7,080 nt of DNA from an uncultured Clostridia bacterium. GTDB taxonomy: Bacteria; Bacillota_A; Clostridia; Peptostreptococcales; Anaerovoracaceae. Both the position numbers and the translations under genes were made by a program. Positions 1 to 5,039 of the stretch are shown here, piece after piece. The notes under the pieces are model-generated. The model was not told the origin of the DNA, did not search any database, and was given only the letters and a program-made list of their open reading frames with translations. The stretch spans positions 1 to 7,080 of the forward strand of contig CAMPCK010000045.1 in NCBI GenBank assembly GCA_946645735.1. The letters run 5' to 3'. Position 1 is the first letter of the stretch. Every line of letters starts with the position of its first letter.

Positions 1-1
1 A

Positions 2-709
2 AAGGAGATGCTGGGAGTATACCTTTCAGACCATCCTTTGAATGACTATATCGGGCAGATGAGAAGACTTTCGAGCATCACCTGCGAGGACATATTGAGC
101 GCTGAAGAGGATGCAGCCCAGGGTGTGGTCAGCACCAGGGTCAGGGACAACATGAGATGCTCCATCTGCGGCATCGTCACCACCAGAAAGACCCAGATCA
201 CCAAATCCGGCGCCATGATGGCCTTTATTGGAATCGAAGACCTCTTCGGAACAGCGGAAATAGTGGTATTCCCCAAGGTATATGAGAGGGTATCCCATCT
301 CACTGAAATAGATACCGTCATACAGATAAAGGGAATCCTGAATTTTAAAGAAGATGAGGCGCCCAAGATACTGGCGGACGACATAGTAGAAATAAGACCG
401 GATAAAGAGGCAGGGCTGGTGCCTGAATCAAGGCCTGAAGCTGCACCCGTGAAGCCTGCTGTGCAGGCTCCGACAGCAAAAGCCCCGGAATGCATGATCA
501 AGCTCAGGATACCTCAGGGCATGGACGACAGGATCACCATGGACATGGTGAACACAGCCCTTAAAAGACATAAGGGCGACAAGCCCGTGACAGTCCTCAT
601 GTACATGCCTTCAGGCAGGACCTTAAGGTCAGACATGATGCTTTCGCCGTCGGGCTCACTTGAGAACCAGCTCATCGGACTTCTTGGAATGGGTAATGTG
701 AAGTTTTAG
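2..709 (+). CDS. dnaE: DNA polymerase III subunit alpha, C-terminal part (5' end outside window)
   Basis: This is the C-terminal 235 residues of the replicative polymerase catalytic subunit, which extends DNA at the fork. The reading frame is open from the first bases (KEMLGVYLSDHPL), matching the conserved E-x-LG-x-YLS-x-HPL segment that precedes the OB-fold of DnaE, so the ATG at position 8 is internal and not a start. Residues about 40-125 form the OB-fold nucleic-acid-binding domain (CGIVTTRKTQITKSGAMMAF, then FGTAEIVVFPKVYE). A Pro/Ala-rich linker follows at about 137-163 and then a small C-terminal domain of about 70 residues ending LLGMGNVKF. DnaE-type enzymes are usually about 1,150 residues, so the polymerase and PHP domains lie upstream of the window. 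It is followed after 24 nt by pfkA, a common neighbour in Firmicutes. The PolC-type enzyme is unlikely because its OB-fold and exonuclease arrangement differs. Confidence 0.93.
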   Translation, partial: KEMLGVYLSDHPLNDYIGQMRRLSSITCEDILSAEEDAAQGVVSTRVRDNMRCSICGIVTTRKTQITKSGAMMAFIGIEDLFGTAEIVVFPKVYERVSHLTEIDTVIQIKGILNFKEDEAPKILADDIVEIRPDKEAGLVPESRPEAAPVKPAVQAPTAKAPECMIKLRIPQGMDDRITMDMVNTALKRHKGDKPVTVLMYMPSGRTLRSDMMLSPSGSLENQLIGLLGMGNVKF

Positions 710-719
710 CATATCAGAC

Positions 720-725
720 AGGAGA
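720..725 (+). promoter_or_regulatory. Ribosome binding site of pfkA
   Basis: AGGAGA ends 8 nt before the pfkA ATG at 734. No promoter-like element is visible in the 24-nt dnaE-pfkA gap, so translation of pfkA from a dnaE readthrough transcript is the simplest reading. Confidence 0.75.
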
Positions 726-733
726 CTTTAATC

Positions 734-1696
734 ATGAAAAAAATCGCAGTACTGACATCAGGCGGAGATTCGCCTGGCATGAATGCAGCAATCCGCGCCG
801 TTGTAAGATGCGGACTTGATAAGGGAATGGAAGTCTACGGAATCAAAAACGGATTCGAAGGACTTCTTGACGGCGAGATAAAGGAAATGAACCGCTACTC
901 TGTAGGAGATATCCTCCAGAGGGGAGGTACTGTTTTAAGATCCGCCAGATCCGCCAGATTCATGGAGGACAAGTGGGTGGATCACGGTGCTGAGATGCTC
1001 AGGACCTTCGGAATCGAAGGCCTTGTGGTAATCGGAGGAAACGGTTCCTTAAGAGGCGGCGCAGAGCTTTCAAAGCGCGGCATCAAGATCATGGGAGTGC
1101 CCGGAACCATCGATAACGACCTGGGATATACTGACTACACCATAGGATTTGACACGGCTGTAAATACAGTGCTGGATGCTATTACCAAGATTCGCGACAC
1201 CTCTTCTGCCCATAACAGGACAACCATCATAGAGGTCATGGGAAGAAAGTGCGGGGACATCGCTCTCTATGCGGGACTTGCAGGAGGAGCCGAATGGGTC
1301 ATCATTCCTGAGAAACCCTTCGACATCAATGCCGTTGCCAGAAAGATCCTTGAAGGCGTTAACAAGGGCAAGCTCCACTCCATCATAATCAAGACCGAGG
1401 GGTCTGAAATGACCGCCGATGAAATGGCAGCATATCTCGGAGAGCATACGGGAAAGGATACAAGAGTGGTAGTTCTCTCATATCTTCAGAGAGGCGGAAG
1501 TCCGACCCTCATGGACAGGAACCTGGCTACCCTCTGCGGAGCCAAGGCCGTGGACCTTCTTGAGGAAGATTCAGAATCCAAGGCCATAGGCATCGTGGAC
1601 AACCAGATCGTAAGCTTCCACCTGGAAGAGGCCCTGGAACAGCCCAACTATTTCAATGAGGAAATGTACCGACTTATAGATGTACTGAGTAAGTAA
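734..1696 (+). CDS. pfkA: 6-phosphofructokinase (ATP-type family)
   Basis: A cytosolic glycolytic enzyme that phosphorylates fructose 6-phosphate to fructose 1,6-bisphosphate. Its 320 residues are the normal bacterial PfkA length. Visible motifs are the ATP loop SGGDSPGMN (9-17), PGTIDND (123-129) with the catalytic base Asp127, the F6P-binding Arg162, EVMGR (167-171), Glu222, and LQRGGSP (251-257). Gly104 and Gly124 indicate ATP rather than pyrophosphate as donor. The allosteric Arg21, Arg25, Arg54, Arg154 and Glu187 of the E. coli enzyme are all present at the same numbers. Two positions are odd: the Mg-ATP Asp103 is Asn (GGNGS, 101-105), and the position of E. coli His249 is Tyr250. The start has an AGGAGA ribosome binding site at 720-725, 8 nt from the ATG. 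It probably shares a transcript with dnaE and with the flavodoxin gene that starts 2 nt after its stop. Confidence 0.96.
   Translation: MKKIAVLTSGGDSPGMNAAIRAVVRCGLDKGMEVYGIKNGFEGLLDGEIKEMNRYSVGDILQRGGTVLRSARSARFMEDKWVDHGAEMLRTFGIEGLVVIGGNGSLRGGAELSKRGIKIMGVPGTIDNDLGYTDYTIGFDTAVNTVLDAITKIRDTSSAHNRTTIIEVMGRKCGDIALYAGLAGGAEWVIIPEKPFDINAVARKILEGVNKGKLHSIIIKTEGSEMTADEMAAYLGEHTGKDTRVVVLSYLQRGGSPTLMDRNLATLCGAKAVDLLEEDSESKAIGIVDNQIVSFHLEEALEQPNYFNEEMYRLIDVLSK
938..959 (+). repeat. Short tandem repeat, 9-bp unit, about 2.4 copies, inside pfkA
   Basis: AGATCCGCC occurs twice head to tail (938-946, 947-955), followed by AGAT. It encodes Arg-Ser-Ala twice and a further Arg (residues 69-75 of PfkA) and stays in frame. 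The segment has the same length as in E. coli PfkA, so it need not be an insertion. Arg72 of this stretch corresponds to the active-site Arg72 of the family. Confidence 0.8.
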
Positions 1697-1698
1697 AG

Positions 1699-2235
1699 AT
1701 GGAAAAAACCATAGTAATTTATAAAAGCAAATACGGAACTGCAGAGAAGTACGCCCGCTGGATCGCGGAGGAACTTGACTGCGAGGTAAAGAGCCTTGAT
1801 GAGTTCAAGGCGAGAGAAATTGAGAACTATTCCAATATAATCTACGGAGGAGGCGTTCACGCCGGCGGTATCGAAGGCTTCGACACCTTCAGAAAGTGGA
1901 TAAAGCCCTACGTGAACTTCAAGAAAATAATCTGTTTCGCAGTAGGAATCAACGTTCAGAATTTCGATGCGAGGGCGGAACTGAGAAACGTAAACTTCGA
2001 CAAGCCCTGGCTCAGGACCATGACCTGCTACTACCTTGACGGCAAGTACGAGCCTGAAAGGGTAAAGGGAGCTGACAGCCTCGTCATGAAGTTCACCACC
2101 AAGCTCTTAAGGGACAAGGGCCTCAACATGAACGCAGATGAGAGACAGCTTCTCGAAAGAATAGACAATGGCTGCGACCTCATAGACCGCAGCCAGATAA
2201 AACCAATTATTAATGAATTTATTCCTGCGGAATAA
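1699..2235 (+). CDS. Flavodoxin-fold domain protein (HemG-like flavodoxin family)
   Basis: A 178-residue soluble protein with a flavodoxin-like N-terminus. The first beta strand TIVIYKSKYGTAEKYA (4-19) carries the FMN phosphate loop with Ser10, Gly13 and Thr14. The strand-loop NIIYGGGVHAGGI (46-58) fits the second FMN contact, and KKIICFAVGI (75-84) is a third core strand. The layout resembles the short-chain flavodoxins grouped with protoporphyrinogen oxidase HemG, but nothing in the sequence or neighbourhood proves a haem role, so no gene symbol is given. An electron-transfer or NAD(P)H:quinone-type redox function is an inference from the fold. The ATG lies 2 nt after the pfkA stop, with only a weak purine run (GAGTAAGTAAAG) before it, which suggests translational coupling. 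The 3' end overlaps the convergent radical SAM gene by 17 nt. Confidence 0.85.
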   Translation: MEKTIVIYKSKYGTAEKYARWIAEELDCEVKSLDEFKAREIENYSNIIYGGGVHAGGIEGFDTFRKWIKPYVNFKKIICFAVGINVQNFDARAELRNVNFDKPWLRTMTCYYLDGKYEPERVKGADSLVMKFTTKLLRDKGLNMNADERQLLERIDNGCDLIDRSQIKPIINEFIPAE

Positions 2236-3220
2236 CCCTGTAGCAGTTATCCTTCATGGAATTATCCTCCGCGCCTTTCAGTACGAGGTGCGGATATTTT
2301 TTTGCAAAATATTCACGGTTGATACCCTTATGACCGTAGATGTTTCCGAAGGAGTGGGAGTTGGCGTATACGAGTACGGAATCGGGTTCCTTAAGATCTT
2401 TGATCCGGGCTTCGATTCTGTCTCTTGCCATCTCGGATTCCACAAGCTGCCTGAAGGCGGGATGGAAGCCGATCTCGTTTTCCATGATCTCCGATGCCTT
2501 GAGGCCTACGCGGATAATGTTTATTCCCGCATCCTCCAGGATCTCATACATGACCTTGGTCCTGGTCACAGCTTCTTCAAGGGAAAGGGGAGCATACTCT
2601 CCGCGCTCCATCATGCTGTAAAGTTCAGTGCCTCCGATGGTAACTGTTGGATAGAGCCGGGCTATTGAGGGACCGATCTTAACGGTCTCAAGAGCGGAAT
2701 ACCTGCAGGTCTCCATGGAATCTCCGGGAAGTCCTATCATGAGCTGGATGCCTAAGGTGAAGCCATAACTCTTTATGAGATCACAGGCCCTGTACACGCA
2801 GGCTGCATCGTGGCCCCGGCCGGACTTAAGGAGGACATCATCACTGAAACTCTGAACTCCCAGCTCGATGACATCAACTGAATAGGCCTTGAGATTATCC
2901 AGGATCTTCTCGTCGATGTAATCCGGTCTTGTGGAAAGATGGATGGCATCGATGAGGCCCTTATCCTTGTATTCCTTTGCAATCTTAAGAAAGGCCGTCT
3001 GCTGCTCCATGGGGATTCCGGTGAAGGACCCTCCGAAGAAGGACACCTCAACAGTCTCAATATCAGAGAGGGTGGTGAGCCATTCCTCAATGGTGGAGCG
3101 GACGTCAGCCTCGGTCACGTCACCTTCACGGGAGGTGATTTTTTTCTGATTGCAGAAAACGCAGTCGTTGGGGCAGCCCCTGTGGGATATGAAAATTGGA
3201 ATAATAGCATGTTTTTTCAT
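2219..3220 (-). CDS. Radical SAM protein, Elp3-like, without acetyltransferase domain
   Basis: A cytosolic radical SAM enzyme of 333 residues from the start chosen here. CPNDCVFC (16-23) is the CX3CX2C motif that binds the 4Fe-4S cluster and generates the deoxyadenosyl radical. GGSFT (63-67) corresponds to the SAM-binding GGE-like motif. STRPD (96-100), ELGVQSF (119-125) and GLPGD (163-167) are typical of the Elp3 and coproporphyrinogen-dehydrogenase-like branch. The protein ends without the GNAT domain of true Elp3. Its substrate is unknown. The ATG at 3220 is preferred over the in-frame ATG at 3247. It puts the IIPIFISHRGC strand right at the N-terminus, as is usual for this group, and an extended -10 box lies between the two ATGs, so the upstream one would probably not be in the mRNA. 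No Shine-Dalgarno sequence precedes either ATG. Confidence 0.85.
   Translation of the reverse strand: MKKHAIIPIFISHRGCPNDCVFCNQKKITSREGDVTEADVRSTIEEWLTTLSDIETVEVSFFGGSFTGIPMEQQTAFLKIAKEYKDKGLIDAIHLSTRPDYIDEKILDNLKAYSVDVIELGVQSFSDDVLLKSGRGHDAACVYRACDLIKSYGFTLGIQLMIGLPGDSMETCRYSALETVKIGPSIARLYPTVTIGGTELYSMMERGEYAPLSLEEAVTRTKVMYEILEDAGINIIRVGLKASEIMENEIGFHPAFRQLVESEMARDRIEARIKDLKEPDSVLVYANSHSFGNIYGHKGINREYFAKKYPHLVLKGAEDNSMKDNCYRVIPQE
2268..2303 (+). terminator. Candidate intrinsic terminator of the dnaE-pfkA-flavodoxin transcript
   Basis: TCCGCGCCT (2268-2276) pairs with AGGTGCGGA (2286-2294) over 9 bp with one G-U pair around a 9-nt loop. After two further bases comes a run of seven T (2297-2303). 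It lies 32 nt after the flavodoxin stop on the same strand, where a terminator is expected and no other is visible. The unusual feature is that it sits within the coding region of the opposite-strand radical SAM gene (around residues 306-318 of that protein). The A-rich complement encodes part of AKKYP, so the fit could in part be chance. Confidence 0.6.
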
Positions 3221-3226
3221 AGGTTT

Positions 3227-3235
3227 ATTATAGCA
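3227..3235 (-). promoter_or_regulatory. Extended -10 promoter of the radical SAM gene (minus strand)
   Basis: Read on the minus strand this is TGCTATAAT, a perfect extended -10 (TG-n-TATAAT). Only 6 nt separate it from the ATG at 3220, so transcription would be expected to start at or within a base or two of the start codon. I see no -35 match at 16-18 bp, as is common for extended -10 promoters. Confidence 0.6.
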
Positions 3236-3251
3236 CCTGAGGGCCATATTA

Positions 3252-3260
3252 TGCTATAAT
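3252..3260 (+). promoter_or_regulatory. Extended -10 promoter of ung (plus strand)
   Basis: TGCTATAAT is a perfect extended -10 box that ends 6 nt before the ung ATG at 3267. The predicted start point falls on or next to the A of the ATG, implying a leaderless mRNA. No Shine-Dalgarno sequence is found within 15 nt of the ATG, and no TTGACA-like -35 box lies at normal spacing. Confidence 0.6.
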
Positions 3261-3266
3261 TTATTC

Positions 3267-3935
3267 ATGGTTAACATAGGAAATGACTGGGATGAGATCC
3301 TGAAAGACGAATTTACAAAGGAATATTACCTTAAGCTGAGAGCTTTCCTTAAGGAAGAATATGCCTCGGGGCCAGTGTATCCGCCTGCAGGTGATATTTT
3401 CAATGCCCTGAAATATTCATCCTACGAAAACACCAAGGTGGTCATCATGGGTCAGGATCCCTATCATCAGCCGGGTCAGGCCCATGGCTTATGCTTCTCC
3501 GTGAACAAGGGCGTGAAGATACCGCCATCACTTGTAAACATCTATAAGGAGCAGAGGGAAGACCTGGGAATAGACCAGCCGGATCACGGATATCTGGTAT
3601 CCTGGGCGGAGCAGGGGGTGCTGCTTCTGAACGCCACCTTAACCGTAAGGGACAGCCAGCCCATGTCCCACAGAGGAAAGGGCTGGGAGACCTTCACCGA
3701 CCGCGTGATCGAACTCCTCAACCAAAGAAAAAAGCCCCTGGTTTTCATCCTCTGGGGTGCAAACGCAGGAGCAAAAGAATCACTTATAACCAATCCCGAT
3801 CACCTGATATTAAAGGGTGCCCATCCGAGTCCCTTATCAGCTCATAAGGGCTTCTTCGGAGGAAAGTATTTCTCCAGGGCCAACAGGTATCTGGAACTCA
3901 CGGGCCAGACTCCCATAGACTGGCAGCTCAGATAG
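3267..3935 (+). CDS. ung: Uracil-DNA glycosylase, family 1
   Basis: A base-excision repair enzyme that removes uracil from DNA by hydrolysing the N-glycosidic bond. Its 222 residues are a normal length. [19 protein letters not shown] (61-79) contains the water-activating loop with catalytic Asp64 and the uracil-stacking Phe77. LLLNATLTV (119-127) carries the uracil-recognising Asn122. [10 protein letters not shown] (186-195) is the DNA-intercalating Leu loop with catalytic His186. The N-terminus [13 protein letters not shown] matches the usual start of the family, which supports the ATG at 3267. No ribosome binding site precedes that ATG, and an extended -10 box ends just 6 nt before it, so a leaderless transcript is likely. 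The gene is divergent from the radical SAM gene and convergent with the lipid kinase, with 1 nt between their stops and no obvious terminator between them. Confidence 0.97.
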   Translation: MVNIGNDWDEILKDEFTKEYYLKLRAFLKEEYASGPVYPPAGDIFNALKYSSYENTKVVIMGQDPYHQPGQAHGLCFSVNKGVKIPPSLVNIYKEQREDLGIDQPDHGYLVSWAEQGVLLLNATLTVRDSQPMSHRGKGWETFTDRVIELLNQRKKPLVFILWGANAGAKESLITNPDHLILKGAHPSPLSAHKGFFGGKYFSRANRYLELTGQTPIDWQLR

Positions 3936-3936
3936 T

Positions 3937-4878
3937 TCAGGTTCTTACGGCGGGGACCAGCAGCCTGAAGCATGAGGGCTGGATCCTGAAAAGAATTCCT
4001 TCCGCAGTGAAGATCTCGCCGTCGACACAGAGTCTCATGGTTCCCTCATTGGGAACTATGGCCACTTCTTCAGCTTTGATATTCGTAATGATTTCCCTGG
4101 CTTCGGGAACCTCCAGATGAGTTCCCTTCTTGTAGCTGGGGAATAATTTTATAAACTTGAGCCTTCCGAGGTCCCTTATGACGTTGAGGTCGATCTTGCC
4201 GTCCTGAACGCTGGCGTAGGGGTTCGACATGACGCCTCCTCCGCAGTATGAACCGTTGGCGATGGATGTGAGAAGAAGGGGACCGTCGTTTAGGATCTCG
4301 CCATCAGCGCAGATCTTCAGGTTTGCACCTTTCTTTTTTATGAGAGTTGCTGCAACCCCCATTAGGTAGGCAGCGGAGCCTGCAATCATGGGCTTTCTTT
4401 TGAGGTCGTTTGTCTTGTCCACCACGTTACAGTCGAAACCGATGTTGAACATGTTTGCACAGTAAGCAGTTTTGAATTCGCCGTCAATTACACCGCTGTA
4501 TTCGATAGCATCACAGGGAATGATATTTCCTGAAAGAAGGGCTTCGATATCTGTGAAATCACCGGCATCGGGGAAGTTTCTCACGAAGTCGTTTCCCGTT
4601 CCCATGGGATATACGGAGCATACAGCGTTCGGGTGTCCCATACAGCCGTTAAGGACTTCACTGAAAGTGCCGTCACCGCCGCAGGCTATGAAGCAGATCT
4701 CGTCACGATAGTCCTCAAGAGTATTTTTCGTGAAGACTTCGGCATCGCCCACGGAAAGAGTCTCATAGATATCAATATCCTTTCCCGATGACAGAGCCAG
4801 AGCTTGAATTTTTTGCTTTAGGGGGGAGATGTCCTCGGCCCTTCCTGCAGCAGGATTTATGACAAAAATAAATTTCAT
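3937..4878 (-). CDS. Diacylglycerol kinase family lipid kinase (YegS/DgkB type)
   Basis: A 313-residue ATP-dependent lipid kinase acting at the inner face of the membrane. The likely substrate is diacylglycerol or a related lipid alcohol, as in DgkB and YegS, but the substrate cannot be read from the sequence. FVINPAAGR (5-13) opens the nucleotide-binding domain. GGDGT (67-71) is the ATP-binding signature and GTGND (93-97) the second conserved loop. GGGVMSNPYASVQDGKIDL (213-231) and VDGE (285-288) with the putative catalytic Asp286 lie in the C-terminal beta domain. No membrane segment is visible. The ATG at 4878 is chosen over the in-frame ATG at 4899 because AAGAAAGGA sits 8 nt before it. 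The upstream ATG has no such site and would lie only about 5 nt from the predicted transcription start. Confidence 0.9.
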   Translation of the reverse strand: MKFIFVINPAAGRAEDISPLKQKIQALALSSGKDIDIYETLSVGDAEVFTKNTLEDYRDEICFIACGGDGTFSEVLNGCMGHPNAVCSVYPMGTGNDFVRNFPDAGDFTDIEALLSGNIIPCDAIEYSGVIDGEFKTAYCANMFNIGFDCNVVDKTNDLKRKPMIAGSAAYLMGVAATLIKKKGANLKICADGEILNDGPLLLTSIANGSYCGGGVMSNPYASVQDGKIDLNVIRDLGRLKFIKLFPSYKKGTHLEVPEAREIITNIKAEEVAIVPNEGTMRLCVDGEIFTAEGILFRIQPSCFRLLVPAVRT

Positions 4879-4886
4879 GTAGGGAA

Positions 4887-4895
4887 TCCTTTCTT
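4887..4895 (-). promoter_or_regulatory. Ribosome binding site that decides the lipid kinase start
   Basis: On the minus strand AAGAAAGGA is followed by 8 nt and then the ATG at 4878. It lies inside the 7-codon extension that the upstream ATG at 4899 would add, which argues against that extension. Confidence 0.75.
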
Positions 4896-4900
4896 GCATA

Positions 4901-4918
4901 TGTATAGTTAATTATACA
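4901..4918. repeat. Dyad symmetry over the lipid kinase -10 and start point
   Basis: TGTATA (4901-4906) and TATACA (4913-4918) are perfect inverted arms. The 6-bp centre GTTAAT is itself symmetric at its four middle bases, so 16 of 18 positions are symmetric. The dyad covers the -10 hexamer and the predicted start, where a repressor could act. The AT-rich promoter context weakens the case. Confidence 0.5.
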
Positions 4919-4939
4919 CCCCGTGCATATTTTGTTCAA
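4911..4939 (-). promoter_or_regulatory. Sigma-A type promoter of the lipid kinase
   Basis: On the minus strand the -35 box TTGAAC (4939-4934) and the -10 box TATAAT (4916-4911) are separated by exactly 17 bp. The expected start near 4904 gives a leader of about 26 nt that contains the ribosome binding site. Confidence 0.78.
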
Positions 4940-4968
4940 GTTCAGGCCAAAAAAACGGCACATGAATA

Positions 4969-4998
4969 TTTACACACAAACGCTTTTTAGGGTATAAT
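4969..4998 (+). promoter_or_regulatory. Sigma-A type promoter of the PrsW-family gene
   Basis: TTTACA (4969-4974, five of six to TTGACA) and TATAAT (4993-4998) are separated by 18 bp. The expected start is near 5005, giving a leader of about 35 nt that carries GAAAGAGG at 5026-5033, 6 nt before the ATG. Confidence 0.7.
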
Positions 4999-5004
4999 CA
5001 GCAT

Positions 5005-5018
5005 ATACAGAACTGTAT
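5005..5018. repeat. Operator-like dyad at the prsW transcription start
   Basis: ATACAG-AA-CTGTAT is a perfect 6-bp dyad with a 2-bp centre. It begins 6 nt after the -10 box and so covers the predicted start. A 2-nt loop is too tight for a stable RNA hairpin, which favours a protein-binding site over an RNA structure. The protein that would bind it is not identifiable here. Confidence 0.5.
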
Positions 5019-5039
5019 GATAACAGAAAGAGGTTTTAC

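Larger units (their letters stand above)
3227..3260. repeat. Perfect 9-bp inverted repeat between divergent genes
   Basis: ATTATAGCA (3227-3235) and TGCTATAAT (3252-3260) are exact reverse complements separated by 16 bp. Each arm is the extended -10 element of the gene it faces, so the 46-bp intergenic space is nearly mirror symmetric. Confidence 0.9.

Noticed and set aside
8..709. A separate OB-fold protein starting at the ATG at position 8
   Set aside because: The frame is open to the window edge, and the first residues match an internal conserved block of DnaE, so this is a truncated view of a longer gene.
2213..2668. Long plus-strand frame opposite the radical SAM gene, and similar long antisense frames opposite dnaE, pfkA, the lipid kinase, prsW and clpB
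   Set aside because: They mirror well-conserved genes on the other strand, have no ribosome binding sites, and show no recognisable domains. They are a by-product of codon bias in the real genes.
3221..3247. Start of the radical SAM gene at the in-frame ATG at 3247
   Set aside because: No ribosome binding site precedes it, the extra nine residues (MALRCYNKP) are not family-like, and the best promoter lies downstream of it.
3725..3760. Minus-strand CCCC/GGGG hairpin followed by six T as a terminator for the lipid kinase
   Set aside because: Only 4 bp pair cleanly and it lies about 180 nt past the stop, within ung codons for KKPLVF. It is too weak to call.
3831..3850. Perfect 7-bp inverted repeat CCCTTAT / ATAAGGG inside ung
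   Set aside because: It lies in the codons of the conserved [10 protein letters not shown] catalytic loop, has no T run on either strand, and is not placed where a terminator for ung or the lipid kinase would be useful. Chance from coding constraint is the better explanation.
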